From NCBI GenBank assembly GCA_964628685.1, contig CAZVNM010000004.1, positions 248,001 to 312,000 of the forward strand: a stretch of 64,000 nt of DNA, given 5' to 3'. A program made the position numbers and the translations under genes. The DNA comes from CALMEC01 sp964628685 (lineage in GTDB: Bacteria > Actinomycetota > Thermoleophilia > Miltoncostaeales > Miltoncostaeaceae). The notes below the pieces were generated by a model. It saw only the letters and a list, made by a program, of their open reading frames with translations, searched no databases and was not told the DNA's origin. Numbering within the stretch: position 1 is the stretch's first letter; every line of letters starts with the position of its first letter. This document shows, piece after piece, positions 26,647 to 35,632 of this stretch.

Positions 26647-29069
26647 GCGCGAAGCTCCGCGTCGAAGTCCTTGGCGAGGCGCTTGCGCACCCTGTTGACC
26701 GCCGCCGTGATCTCCTCGTCGGTGAGCGTCTTGCCGGGATCGGCGATGGTGAGCCGAAGCGCCAGGCTGACCTTGCCGTCGGACACCTGGCCGCCGGCGT
26801 ACCGGTCGAACAGCCGCACGTCGCGCACGAGCCGTCCGCCCGCGGCGCGCGCGGCCGCGAGCAACGCGCCCGCGGTCACGTCGTCGGCCACCACCAGCGC
26901 CAGGTCCCGGGTGGAGGCCGGCACGGTCAGAAGATCCTGGAAGACCGGACGTTCGGCCGGCGCCGCGTCCACCAGGGCGCGCAGGTCGAGCCCCCAGACC
27001 GCCACCGGTCCCTTGAGGTCGAAGGTCCGCAGCACCTCGGGGTGCAGCTCACCGGTCCACCCCACCTTCGCACCGCCGGCCATCAGGTCGGCCTGTCGAG
27101 TGGGGTGTCCGTACGGGTTGGCGGCGGGCACGGCGTCCACCCGCACGCGCGCGGCGTGCGCGAGCGCCTCGGCGACGCCCTTCGCGGCGAAGACGTCGAC
27201 CGGGCCGGGCACCGCCCGCCAGTGCTCCTTGGTGGGCTGTCCGAACATGACGCCCGTGATCCACTCGCGCTCGTCGGCCATGCCGTCGGGGCGCGGCGCG
27301 TAGGTGCGGCCCACCTCGAACAGGCGACCGGACGGGTGCTGGCGCGCCTGGTTGCGCGCGGCGGCCCGCAGGAGTCCCGGCACGAGCGACCGGCGCATCA
27401 CCGCGACCTCCTCGGAGAGCGGGTTGGCCAGACGGACCACCTCGCGCTTAGGGTCGTCGGCGGGCAGGCGCAGGCGGTCAGCGTCGGCGGCCGGCACGAA
27501 GCTCATCGTGATGGTCTCGCTGAAGCCGAGGTCCGCCGCCCGGCGCTCCAGCCGGTGGCGCAATTCCTGCAGCGGTGTGCGCCGCGCGTGGGCGGCGATG
27601 TGCGGGATCTCCTCCCCCACCCCGTCCAGCCCGATGTGCCGTCCCAGCTCCTCGATGAGGTCGATCTCGCGTTCGAGGTCGCGCGTGCGCCAGAACGGCA
27701 CGCGCACCGTGAGCTCGTCGCCGTCGCCGGTGGCCTCGCAGCCCAGACCGGCCAGGATCGCCCGCGCCCGGTCACCGGGCACCGGCATGCCGAGGATGCG
27801 CTCGGCGCGCCCCAGACGAAGCGCGATGGGCTCCGGCGACGGGACCGGCTCGCCCACGTCGAGCGTGCCCGGCACGAGGGTCGCGCCGCACAGCTCGATC
27901 AGCATGCGGCAGGCCACCGCCATCGCCACCGGCGGGAGCTCCCGTGAGAGGCCCTTCTCGAACCGGCGGCTCGACTCGGTGCGCAGGCCGACGCCCCACG
28001 AGGTCGCCAGGATGTTGGGCCCGTCGAACGTGGCCGCCTCGAGGACGATGTCGGAGGTGCCGAGGCCGACCTCGGCGAACTCGGCACCGAACACACCGGC
28101 GATGACCGCCGGACGCTCGGCGTCGCAGATCGCCAGCACGTTGGGGTTGAGCGTGCGCTCGACGCCGTCCAGGGTGACGATGCGCTCGCCCTCACCGGCG
28201 CGGCGCACCACGATCGCCGGGCCCGCCAGGCGCGCGAGGTCGAACGCGTGCAGCGGCTGACCGGTCAGGAGCATCACGTAGTTGGTGATGTCGACGACGT
28301 TGGAGATGGCGCGCATGCCGGCGTCCTCCAGCCGCAGACGCAACCAGTCCGGCGAGTCGCCGACGGTGAGGCCGGTGAGGACCGCGGCCATGTACCGGGG
28401 GCAGAGGTCGGCGGAGCGCACGTCGACGGTGATGCGGTCGGCGGCGGTCCCGTCGCCGGTCGCCGCCGGGATCGAGAGGTCCGGTCCGCGCAGGGGCGCG
28501 CCGGTGATGGTCGCGACCTCGCGCGCGATGCCCCACACGCCCAGCAGGTCCGGGCGGTTGGACGGCAGCTCGAACTCGATGATCGCCTCGCTGACGGGCA
28601 GCACGTCGGCGAGCGGCGTGCCGGCGGTGAGCGCGTCGTCCAGTACGATGATGCCCTCGTGGTCGTCCGAGAGCTCGAGCTCGCGCTCCGAGAGGATCAT
28701 GCCGTGGCTCTCGACCCCGCGGAGCTTCGCGGTCTTGAGGGGACGGTCGGATCCGGGCAGGATGACACCGGGCATCGCGACGGCGACGGTCTGGCCGGCG
28801 GCGACGTTGGGCGCGCCGCAGACGATCTGCTGCGGCTCGTCGAGCCCCACGTCCACGCGGCAGACGCTCAGGCGGTCGGCGTCCGGGTGACGCCCGTGCT
28901 CCACGACCTTGCCGACGCGCAGCAGATCGAGGTTTCCGTCGGAGGCGGGCGCCCCGCGCCAGTGCACCTCCTCGACCTTGATCCCGGCCTCGGTGAGCCG
29001 TTCGGCGAGGACGTCCGGGGTGAGCCCGTGGTCGACGAGTTCCGAGATCCACGAGACGGGGACCCTCAT
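26643..29069 (-). CDS. pheT: Phenylalanine-tRNA ligase beta subunit
   Basis: The 808-residue protein has the PheT order: N-terminal MRVPVSWISELVD, the tRNA-binding OB fold (LRVGKVVEHGRHPDADRLSVCRVD), B3/B4 editing region, B5 and the C-terminal FDX-ACB domain. With pheS it forms the alpha2-beta2 enzyme charging tRNA-Phe. ATG at 29069 overlaps the pheS stop (ATGA). A longer in-frame extension to 29303 would run through pheS and is rejected. Confidence 0.96.
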   Translation of the reverse strand: MRVPVSWISELVDHGLTPDVLAERLTEAGIKVEEVHWRGAPASDGNLDLLRVGKVVEHGRHPDADRLSVCRVDVGLDEPQQIVCGAPNVAAGQTVAVAMPGVILPGSDRPLKTAKLRGVESHGMILSERELELSDDHEGIIVLDDALTAGTPLADVLPVSEAIIEFELPSNRPDLLGVWGIAREVATITGAPLRGPDLSIPAATGDGTAADRITVDVRSADLCPRYMAAVLTGLTVGDSPDWLRLRLEDAGMRAISNVVDITNYVMLLTGQPLHAFDLARLAGPAIVVRRAGEGERIVTLDGVERTLNPNVLAICDAERPAVIAGVFGAEFAEVGLGTSDIVLEAATFDGPNILATSWGVGLRTESSRRFEKGLSRELPPVAMAVACRMLIELCGATLVPGTLDVGEPVPSPEPIALRLGRAERILGMPVPGDRARAILAGLGCEATGDGDELTVRVPFWRTRDLEREIDLIEELGRHIGLDGVGEEIPHIAAHARRTPLQELRHRLERRAADLGFSETITMSFVPAADADRLRLPADDPKREVVRLANPLSEEVAVMRRSLVPGLLRAAARNQARQHPSGRLFEVGRTYAPRPDGMADEREWITGVMFGQPTKEHWRAVPGPVDVFAAKGVAEALAHAARVRVDAVPAANPYGHPTRQADLMAGGAKVGWTGELHPEVLRTFDLKGPVAVWGLDLRALVDAAPAERPVFQDLLTVPASTRDLALVVADDVTAGALLAAARAAGGRLVRDVRLFDRYAGGQVSDGKVSLALRLTIADPGKTLTDEEITAAVNRVRKRLAKDFDAELRA

Positions 29070-30100
29070 CCGCGCACCTCCCCGGCATCGCCGAACTGGC
29101 GCAGGACGCCCAGGTCGCCGTCGAACATGAGCCGCAGGTCGCTGACCCCGTGGCGCAGCATCGCCACGCGCTCCAGGCCGAGCCCCCACGCGAAGCCCGT
29201 GTAGCGCTCCGGGTCGATGCCGCAGAACGCGAACACGTTGGGGTCGACCATTCCGGCGCCCAGGAGCTCGAGCCACGTGCTGCGCCCGCGCCGGTCGGTC
29301 CACAGGACGTCGACCTCGACCGAGGGCTCGGTGAACGGGAAGTAGTCGGGACGCAGCCGGATCTCGAACGAGGGTCCCAGGAGCTCGCGCACGAAGTGGC
29401 GCAGCATGCCCTTGAGGTGGGCCAACGAGAGCCCCTCGTCCACCGCGAGGCCCTCCAGCTGGTGGAACATGGCGCCGTGGGTGGCGTCGATGTCCTCGTT
29501 GCGGTAGACGGCGCCGGGCATGACGGCGTAGATGGGCGGCCGCTGGTTCTCCATCACGCGCACCTGCACCGGCGAGGTGTGGGTGCGAAGGAGCACGTCC
29601 GGGTGGCCGTCGATGAAGAAGGTGTCGGTCTCGGCGCGCGCCGGGTGACCCTCGTAGAAGTTGAGGGCGGTGAAGTTGTGGAAGTCGTCCTCCACGTGCG
29701 GGCCGTCGGCGATCTGCCAGCCCATGCCCAGGAAGATCTCCTCGATCTCGCGCAGGAGCTGGGTGACGATGTGGAGCGTGCCCTCGCCCACCGGGTCACC
29801 GGGGAGCGTCACATCGACGCGATCGGCTGCCATCTCGGCGGTGAGCGCGGCCGACTCCAGCTCGTCGCCGCGTGCCGTCAGGGCGGCCTCCACCGCCTTT
29901 CGGGCCTCGTTGGCGCGCTTGCCGGTGGGCCCGCGCTCCTCGGGCGGCAGCCCGCCGATGCCGGCGAGCACCGCCGACAGCGCGCTCCTGCGCCCGGTGG
30001 TGCGCACCCGCGCCTGTTCCAGCGCGTCGAGGTCGCCGGCGGCAGCGATCTCCGCCAGCGCCTCGTCGCGGATCTGATCGATGTCCGGCCCTGTGCTCAC
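29066..30100 (-). CDS. pheS: Phenylalanine-tRNA ligase alpha subunit
   Basis: The 344-residue protein has an N-terminal coiled coil and class II catalytic motifs, including VYRNEDIDATHGAMFHQLEGLAVD and the C-terminal GLGLERVAMLRHGVSDLR. The start is GTG at 30100, with TAGCCT nine bases upstream and no ribosome-binding site, so this first gene of the pheST-argCJ-glbO operon may be nearly leaderless. No T-box or attenuator structure is recognisable upstream. Confidence 0.96.
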   Translation of the reverse strand: MSTGPDIDQIRDEALAEIAAAGDLDALEQARVRTTGRRSALSAVLAGIGGLPPEERGPTGKRANEARKAVEAALTARGDELESAALTAEMAADRVDVTLPGDPVGEGTLHIVTQLLREIEEIFLGMGWQIADGPHVEDDFHNFTALNFYEGHPARAETDTFFIDGHPDVLLRTHTSPVQVRVMENQRPPIYAVMPGAVYRNEDIDATHGAMFHQLEGLAVDEGLSLAHLKGMLRHFVRELLGPSFEIRLRPDYFPFTEPSVEVDVLWTDRRGRSTWLELLGAGMVDPNVFAFCGIDPERYTGFAWGLGLERVAMLRHGVSDLRLMFDGDLGVLRQFGDAGEVRG

Positions 30101-30174
30101 AAGCAGATCAGGCTAACAGGAGGTCGCCGTCTTCGACCGTGCCGAGGCGCGTGATCGGTTGGCCATCACCACGT

Positions 30175-30213
30175 ATTCACGAAATATTCTTCTCCGAATT
30201 CAAGTTCGTGAAT
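30175..30213 (+). promoter_or_regulatory. AT-rich inverted repeat, probable operator of the next gene
   Basis: ATTCACGAA (30175-30183) and TTCGTGAAT (30205-30213) are perfect 9-nt inverted arms whose centres are 30 bp apart, close to three helical turns. They lie in a roughly 65-bp AT-rich island that stands out sharply from the surrounding DNA and ends in GATATA (30223-30228), a possible -10 box for the gene starting at 30303. The layout fits a repressor or activator site. Confidence 0.45.
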
Positions 30214-30302
30214 CAATCTACCGATATAGGTGGTGCAGCCCGCCGTCCACCACCATCCGGCACCGCTGCGGCAACCACCACCCAGGCAGCGAGGAGTCCC
30301 AC

Positions 30303-30764
30303 ATGTCAACCCGTCCGCAGCTCGGCGATTTCAGCAGCATCGTGTGCTTCAAGGCCGTCATCACCGGCATCGAGGACACCCTCGGCGCCGACGGCGCGGC
30401 CGTCGTCTTCATCCGCGCCGGCAGGGTCCGCGGCCACAACCTGGCGGGAGACCTCGGCCTCACCGGCACCAACCCTCCGATCGACCAGGTCGCGGCGGCG
30501 CTCGACGCAGCGATCGGCAAGGACGGCACCCGCCTCTGCGCCGTCGACCGCGCCTACATGGACGGCGACGACATCGTGGTCGAGACCCACGACACGGTCT
30601 GCTCGGCCGGCGAGGCCACCGGATCGACGCGGGAGTGCACGTTCACGCTCGGCGCCATCTGGGGCGCGCTGGAGGCCGTGACCGGCAGGACCCTCCTCGG
30701 CCGCCAGACCGCGAGCGTCCTGCGCGGCGGCGAGTTCGATACCTTCGTCTTCTCGGAGATGTAG
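30303..30764 (+). CDS. Hypothetical protein, possibly hydrocarbon-binding-like
   Basis: The 153-residue soluble protein begins with MSTRPQLGDFSSIVCFKAVITGIEDTLG and has several cysteines (in IVCF, LCAV, TVCS and RECTF). I recall similar short proteins annotated loosely as hydrocarbon-binding (V4R-like) in other phyla, but I cannot confirm that from sequence. It has no membrane segment or signal. AGGAG lies seven bases before the ATG. The AT-rich operator-like region upstream suggests tight regulation or relatively recent acquisition. It is monocistronic, closed by a strong hairpin. Confidence 0.65.
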   Translation: MSTRPQLGDFSSIVCFKAVITGIEDTLGADGAAVVFIRAGRVRGHNLAGDLGLTGTNPPIDQVAAALDAAIGKDGTRLCAVDRAYMDGDDIVVETHDTVCSAGEATGSTRECTFTLGAIWGALEAVTGRTLLGRQTASVLRGGEFDTFVFSEM

Positions 30765-30808
30765 GCGCCGATCGCCTCGAGATGCCGGGTGAATGACCTG
30801 GCTGCGGT

Positions 30809-30843
30809 GCGTGTGGACCGGATGGGCAATCCGGTCCACACGC
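30809..30843 (+). terminator. Hairpin terminator after the 30303 gene
   Basis: Two perfect 15-nt arms (30809-30823 and 30829-30843) pair around a 5-nt loop, 45 bases after the stop codon. Confidence 0.75.
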
Positions 30844-31006
30844 GGTGTTCGCACCGGTCGCGGTTGCGACGCGGATGGCGCCGCGCCAGGCTGCCCCGGG
30901 TCGGACCGCGCTAGCGTCTGGGGACCGACCCGGCGACGAGCCGGCGTGCCACGATGCACACGCCGTGACGATCCACGTCGGCGGGCCACGAGGAGGTTGG
31001 CGGGCG

Positions 31007-32299
31007 ATGGTGTTCGAGACGGTGGTGTGTGGGGTCGACGGATCCGACGAGGGGCTCGTCGCCGTTCGGCAGGCCGCGGCACTGGCGCGCGAGTCGCTGA
31101 CCCTCGTGATGGCCGTCGACCCGTGGGACGAGCTGCTGTTCGGCCCGCCCGGCAGCAGGCCCGGTCCACGCCCCCTGGAGCGTGCGGAGGAGACACTCGC
31201 CGCCGCCGCGCGGGAGGCCGACGGCTGTGCCGGTGAGGTCCGCACCCGTCTGGTGGAGGGTCGGCCGGACCGCGCGCTTCTGCGCGAGGCGACCGCGACC
31301 GGCGCCGGGCTGGTGGTGGTGGGATCCCACGGACGCGGTCGCATGGCGAGCGCCATCCTCGGAAGCGTCGCGACGACGATGATCAACGACGCCCGCTGCT
31401 CGGTGCTCGTGGCGCGCCCGACGCGCGGTGCGGATTCCCGCATCGGCACCGCGGTCGTGGGTCTGGACGGGTCCGCCGCGTCGGTGCCGGCGCTCCGTGT
31501 CGCGACCGAGCTGCGGGATGCGCACGGAACCGCCGTCCGCGTCATCGCCGCCGAGCAGGGGGCCGCGCTCGACCGGGTGGCTCGACTGGCCGAGGGGCAT
31601 GAGCTCACGACCGTCGGGGGTGACGCCGTGCGCGCGCTGATCGACGCCGCGGCCGACGCCGACCTCGTGATCGTCGGCAGCCGGGGTCTTGGCGGCATCC
31701 GCGCCCTGGGGAGCGTCAGCGCGCGGGTCGCACACGGTGCCCCGTGCTCGGTGCTCGTCGCCCGTCAGCGCGCGGAGGAGGACACGGACGCGGGCGAACC
31801 CGCCGAGCGGTCGCGACGCATCGCCGACATCATGACCGCACCGGTCGTCACGGCCCGGGAGGATGCGACCCTCGAGGAGGTCACCCGGCTGATGCTCGAC
31901 AACCGCATCGGGGCGATCCCGATCGTCGACGCCGACGGCCTCCTGCGCGGCATCGTCACCGAGTCGACGTTCGCCGGGTGGGAGTTCGAGTTCTGGCGGA
32001 CCGATCCGGAGGTGCGCCACACGAGCCTGCTCGCCGACTGGGAGCGCAACACCGATCTGGAGTCGATGTACCGGCGTGCGCGCAACCTGCGGGCGCGGGA
32101 CGTCATGACCGAGCCGGTCGCCGTCGCCATGCCCGACGAGTCGATGCAGAGCGTCGTCGAGCGGATGATGGACACCGACCGCACCCACCTGCCGGTGGTG
32201 CGTGACGGCGTGCCCGTCGGGATGATGGCGCGCCACGACATCCTGAAGGTGGCCGCACGCATCTGGGCCGAGCCCGACGACGCCCAGCCGCGCGACTGA
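31007..32299 (+). CDS. Tandem universal-stress (UspA) domains fused to a CBS pair
   Basis: The 430-residue protein has two UspA domains. The first has VVCGVDGSDEG and the ATP-binding VVVGSHGRGRMAS. The second is shorter, with AVVGLDGSAAS and VIVGSRGLGGIRALGSVSARV. From about residue 275 two CBS motifs follow, IADIMTAPVVTARED and RDVMTEPVAVAMPDE. Both parts are nucleotide-binding modules, so the protein probably senses adenylate charge or a related ligand. The start is ATG at 31007, ten bases after AGGAGG. It is a lone gene. Its target is not identifiable from context. Confidence 0.85.
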   Translation: MVFETVVCGVDGSDEGLVAVRQAAALARESLTLVMAVDPWDELLFGPPGSRPGPRPLERAEETLAAAAREADGCAGEVRTRLVEGRPDRALLREATATGAGLVVVGSHGRGRMASAILGSVATTMINDARCSVLVARPTRGADSRIGTAVVGLDGSAASVPALRVATELRDAHGTAVRVIAAEQGAALDRVARLAEGHELTTVGGDAVRALIDAAADADLVIVGSRGLGGIRALGSVSARVAHGAPCSVLVARQRAEEDTDAGEPAERSRRIADIMTAPVVTAREDATLEEVTRLMLDNRIGAIPIVDADGLLRGIVTESTFAGWEFEFWRTDPEVRHTSLLADWERNTDLESMYRRARNLRARDVMTEPVAVAMPDESMQSVVERMMDTDRTHLPVVRDGVPVGMMARHDILKVAARIWAEPDDAQPRD

Positions 32300-32330
32300 C
32301 CCATTTCCGGCGCCCCGTGCCGGGCGGCGC

Positions 32331-33452
32331 TCAGTCCAGGGCGCGCAACCCCGCCATGACCGCGCGACGCCGATCGGCCATCGAGGCCGCGAGCGACGGG
32401 TCACCGAGGACGGCCACGTCCACCAGGTCGACGTGCTCCATCCCGGCGGCGCGGTAGGGGGCCAGCCGGGCGACCACGTCGTCGGGCGTGCCGTACATGT
32501 AGTAGCGACGCATCACCTCACCCGGGACGGCGGCCGCGGCGGCCAGCCCCTCCTCCCTGGTGAGGTCGGTCGGGACGAAGTCGAGGAGTCCCCACCGGGT
32601 GGCGAGCGGATGCTCCGCCCCGACCCGCTCGAACTCCTCGGCGGGCGCGGTCAGCGCGATCAACCGCAGGAGGAGCGACTCGTCGAGCAGCCGTTCGGCG
32701 GCCTCGGTCGTGTCGGCGAGGACCAGCCAGGCGTAGAGCCCCGCCGTCACGGCATCGGCATCCCGGCCCGCGGCGACGCTCGCCGCACGGAGCGTCCCGA
32801 GGGTGTCGCCGTACTCGACCGGATCGAGGATGAGCGGCAGCCATCCGTCGGCCAGCCGTCCCGCCGCCTCGAGCACCCTGGGCCGGTGCGCGGCCATCCA
32901 CAGGTCCGGCGGGCGGTCGCCGAACGGCTCGACGCCCAGGATCGCACCGTCCAGACGGAAGTGGTCGCCCTCGAACGACACCGGCTCGGTCGTCCCCCAC
33001 AGCAGCCGGATCACCTCGACCGCCTCGATGAGACGCGACGCGGTGCGCTCGTAGCGCATCCCGAACGGCACGATGTTCTCGGCCTCGCCCACCCCGATGC
33101 CGAGCACGGCGCGTCCCTCGGTCACGTGGTCGAGGGTGAGGAACGTCTGGGCGAGCACGGCCGGGTGGCGACGGATCGGGTCGGTGACCGCAGGGCCCAG
33201 GCGCACACGCTCGGTCACACCGGCCGCCGCCGCCATCAGCACCATCGGGTCGAGGAAGACGTGCGGGGTCGAACCGGGCACCGCCTGTGGCACGAGGTCC
33301 TGGGTCCACACGCCGGGCGGGAACCAGTGCAGGAAGTGGTCCGAGTACCAGATGCAGTCGGCGCCGTCTGCCTCGAGGGCCTGTGCCTGGCCGGTGACGA
33401 CGTCGACCGGCGGGCGGGTCAGCCCGAGACACCCGATCTGGAGCGGTCGCAT
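32331..33452 (-). CDS. Luciferase-like (LLM) flavin/F420-dependent oxidoreductase
   Basis: The 373-residue protein has the TIM-barrel pattern of the LLM superfamily: IGCLGLTRPP at the N-terminus, DGADCIWYSDHF, RVRLGPAVTDPIRRHPAVLAQ and RAVLGIGVGEAENI. Actinobacterial members often use coenzyme F420, but the sequence does not separate F420 from FMN use. The ATG at 33452 follows GAGGAGG by five bases. A TAGCCT -10-like box at 33484-33489 overlaps the stop region of the upstream rRNA methylase gene, so it probably has its own promoter. Substrate is unknown. Confidence 0.85.
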   Translation of the reverse strand: MRPLQIGCLGLTRPPVDVVTGQAQALEADGADCIWYSDHFLHWFPPGVWTQDLVPQAVPGSTPHVFLDPMVLMAAAAGVTERVRLGPAVTDPIRRHPAVLAQTFLTLDHVTEGRAVLGIGVGEAENIVPFGMRYERTASRLIEAVEVIRLLWGTTEPVSFEGDHFRLDGAILGVEPFGDRPPDLWMAAHRPRVLEAAGRLADGWLPLILDPVEYGDTLGTLRAASVAAGRDADAVTAGLYAWLVLADTTEAAERLLDESLLLRLIALTAPAEEFERVGAEHPLATRWGLLDFVPTDLTREEGLAAAAAVPGEVMRRYYMYGTPDDVVARLAPYRAAGMEHVDLVDVAVLGDPSLAASMADRRRAVMAGLRALD

Positions 33453-33494
33453 GAATCCCTCCTCGGTACGCGTTGGCCCCGGGAGGCTATCGGG

Positions 33495-34310
33495 TCAGCC
33501 CGCGGCCGCCACCGCGCGCTGACGACGCGCCTCCGAGAGCAGCACGGCCCCGGCGGCGGAGACGTTGAGCGACTCCGCACCGTCCTCCTGCGGGATCGTC
33601 ACGCGCACGACCTCCACGTCGTCACCCAGGTCACGCAGCGCGTCCTCGATCCCCTCCCGCTCCGCGCCCAGGGCGATGACGGCCGGCGATGCCAGGTCCG
33701 CCTCCCAGTACGGCACCCCACCGCGCATGACGCCGGCCACCACCCGGACGCCGGGACGCGTCGCCAGGTCCGCGCCGCTCACGCCCTCCAGCACCGGCAG
33801 CGTGAACACCGCGCCCATGGCGGCACGGACCGAGCGCGGGTTGAACACGTCGGCGCTTCCCGGACCCAGGGCCACCCAGTCGCAGCCGAAGGCGGCCGAG
33901 GTCCGGACGAGGGTGCCGACGTTGCCCGGGTCGCCCACCCCCGCAAGCCACAGCGCCAGGGACGGCGGCATGGCGACCGAGCGGAAGTCCGGCGGGTCCG
34001 GCTGGGGGAGCACGGCGATGACCCGGGGGGCGTGCCCCATGGTCGACAGGCGCTTCATGAGCTCGGGCGGCACCGCGTAACACTCGGCGAGCGCGCCCAC
34101 GTCGGCCAGCCGGGGATCGTCCGCGGCCACCCGCTGCTCGTCGACCAGGACGCTCACCGGCCGGATGCCGGCGGTGAGGGCGGCGTCGAACAGGTCCTCC
34201 CCCTCGACCGCGATCATCCGACGGTCACGGCGCACCTTCTTCTGCCCCAGCGCTCGCACCAGTTGGAGCGCCGGGTTCTTGAAGGATGTGATCGGCCGCA
34301 GCTGCGGCAC
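33495..34310 (-). CDS. SpoU/TrmH-family RNA 2'-O-methyltransferase
   Basis: The 271-residue protein has the N-terminal substrate-binding domain (ITSFKNPALQLVRALGQKK) and the knotted SpoU methyltransferase domain with LWLAGVGDPGNVGTLVRTSAAFG, ALGAEREGI and IPQEDGAESLNVSAAGAVLLSEA. It methylates ribose in rRNA or tRNA using S-adenosylmethionine; the target base is not evident. It lies six bases after rplT, as in many actinobacteria and firmicutes, where an rlmB/tsnR-like gene follows rplT. The start is GTG. Confidence 0.9.
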   Translation of the reverse strand: MPQLRPITSFKNPALQLVRALGQKKVRRDRRMIAVEGEDLFDAALTAGIRPVSVLVDEQRVAADDPRLADVGALAECYAVPPELMKRLSTMGHAPRVIAVLPQPDPPDFRSVAMPPSLALWLAGVGDPGNVGTLVRTSAAFGCDWVALGPGSADVFNPRSVRAAMGAVFTLPVLEGVSGADLATRPGVRVVAGVMRGGVPYWEADLASPAVIALGAEREGIEDALRDLGDDVEVVRVTIPQEDGAESLNVSAAGAVLLSEARRQRAVAAAG

Positions 34311-34316
34311 GGCGGC

Positions 34317-34694
34317 CTAGGCCGCGGTCTTCGCTGCGGAGTCGCGCGCCTCGCGGGCGCGACCGCAGATGGCGGCGAAGGCCTCGGGCTCGTGCGTGGC
34401 CAGGTCGGCCAGCATCTTGCGGTTGAGCTCGATTCCCGCCAGCCGCACGCCGTGCATGAACTCGGAGTACGTCAGTCCGTTGGCGCGGGCGCCGGCGTTG
34501 ATGCGGGCGATCCAGAGGCGACGGAAGTCGCGCTTCTTGGTGCGGCGGTCACGGTACGCGTACTTGAGCGAGCGCTGGACCTGCTCCTTCGCGCGCTTGT
34601 ACGAGCTCTTCTTGGTGCCGAAGTAGCCCTTCGCCTGTGCAAGGACCTTGCGACGCTTCTTGCGGGCGCCGACCGAGCGCTTGACGCGGGCCAT
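34317..34694 (-). CDS. rplT: 50S ribosomal protein L20
   Basis: The 125-residue basic protein starts MARVKRSVGARKKRRKVLAQAKGY and has the typical RDRRTKKRDFRRLWIARINA segment. L20 binds 23S rRNA early in large-subunit assembly. It directly abuts rpmI in the infC-rpmI-rplT operon. Confidence 0.97.
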   Translation of the reverse strand: MARVKRSVGARKKRRKVLAQAKGYFGTKKSSYKRAKEQVQRSLKYAYRDRRTKKRDFRRLWIARINAGARANGLTYSEFMHGVRLAGIELNRKMLADLATHEPEAFAAICGRAREARDSAAKTAA

Positions 34695-34892
34695 CTAGCG
34701 CCTCCCCAGGAGTCGAAGGACGTGCTTGGTGTTGGTCTCGTCGAGCTGGTGGGGCTTCGAGGCGTGGCGCTTGCGCTTCTGCGACATGTTCTCGAGGTTG
34801 TGACGCTTGCCCGACTTGACGTACAGGACCTTCCCCTTGGGGGTCACCTTGAACCGCTTCGAGGCGGACCTGTTGGACTTCATCTTCGGCAT
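34695..34892 (-). CDS. rpmI: 50S ribosomal protein L35
   Basis: The 65-residue protein has the L35 signature MPKMKSNRSASKRFKVTPKG and ends in HVLRLLGRR. It is two bases downstream of infC and adjacent to rplT. Confidence 0.97.
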   Translation of the reverse strand: MPKMKSNRSASKRFKVTPKGKVLYVKSGKRHNLENMSQKRKRHASKPHQLDETNTKHVLRLLGRR

Positions 34893-34894
34893 GA

Positions 34895-35554
34895 CTACTC
34901 GCTCGCTTGGGATTCACCCTCGATGGATGCGGTCGACGCGGCCACTTCGGCCGGTGCGTCCGATTCGGCGGCCTTGCGGGATCCTTCCCCGTCGGCCTTC
35001 GTGGGCACCTGCTTGATTGGAGCAAGCATCATAACCATGTTGCGCCCGTCGAGGTTGGGCCGGCTCTCGACGATGGCGAGGTCCGACAGCTCCTCGGCCA
35101 GCTGGTCGAGGATGCGCTCGCCACGTTCGGCGTGCATCACCTCGCGCCCGCGGAACATGATCGTGACCTTGACCTTGTCGCGCTGCTTCAGGAAGCGCTC
35201 GACGTGGCCCTTCTTGGTCTTGTAATCGTGCGGGTCGATCTTCGGCCGGAACTTGATCTCCTTGACCGTGATCGTGCTCTGGTGCTTGCGGGCCTGTTTG
35301 GCCTTCTGCTCCTGGTCGTACCGCCACTTGCCGTAATCCATGATGCGGCAGACGGCGGGGTTCGCGTCGGGCGCGATCTCGACCAGGTCGAGGTCGCGGC
35401 GGGCGGCCATGTCGAGGGCCTCGCGCAGCGGGACGACGCCGACGTTGCTGCCGGTCTCGTCGATCAGGCGGACCTTGTCGCCGCGAATTGCGTCGTTGAT
35501 CCGGGTGGAGGGGCCCGCCGGGGGGCGGTTGTCGGGGCCGCGCCTAGGAGGCAC
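34895..35554 (-). CDS. infC: Translation initiation factor IF-3
   Basis: The 219-residue protein has the IF-3 N domain (RINDAIRGDKVRLIDETGSNVGVV), the lysine-rich linker and the C domain (EIKFRPKIDPHDYKTKKGHVERFL), followed by an acidic Ala/Glu-rich tail of about 35 residues that E. coli IF-3 lacks. The only canonical in-frame start before the conserved region is GTG at 35554; an in-frame TGA lies seven codons upstream and no ribosome-binding site is visible. IF-3 genes often use poor starts for autoregulation. An ATG eight bases upstream opens an overlapping frame of five codons. Confidence 0.94.
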   Translation of the reverse strand: MPPRRGPDNRPPAGPSTRINDAIRGDKVRLIDETGSNVGVVPLREALDMAARRDLDLVEIAPDANPAVCRIMDYGKWRYDQEQKAKQARKHQSTITVKEIKFRPKIDPHDYKTKKGHVERFLKQRDKVKVTIMFRGREVMHAERGERILDQLAEELSDLAIVESRPNLDGRNMVMMLAPIKQVPTKADGEGSRKAAESDAPAEVAASTASIEGESQASE

Positions 35555-35626
35555 GGGACATCTGGGTCGCGATCAGGCTGAACTCCGTGAGAGTGGTACG
35601 GATGGGCGGTCGTGCGCCGGGTTGCG

Positions 35627-35632
35627 AGGATA
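35627..35632 (-). promoter_or_regulatory. Possible -10 box of the infC operon
   Basis: TATCCT on the minus strand, about 73 bases upstream of the infC start, is the best -10-like sequence in the 212-bp gap to the TetR gene. A convincing -35 is not seen, so this is tentative. A 7-bp hairpin (35681-35697) lies further upstream and may end the TetR transcript. Confidence 0.25.

Noticed and set aside
32433..35225. Very long plus-strand open frame
   Set aside because: It runs antisense across the LLM oxidoreductase, SpoU methylase, L20, L35 and IF-3 genes, whose families are clear; long mirror frames are expected at this GC content.
34907..35581. Plus-strand 224-codon frame opposite infC
   Set aside because: It lies antisense to a certain IF-3 gene and its composition (Val/Leu/Asp/Arg) is that of a complementary-frame artefact.
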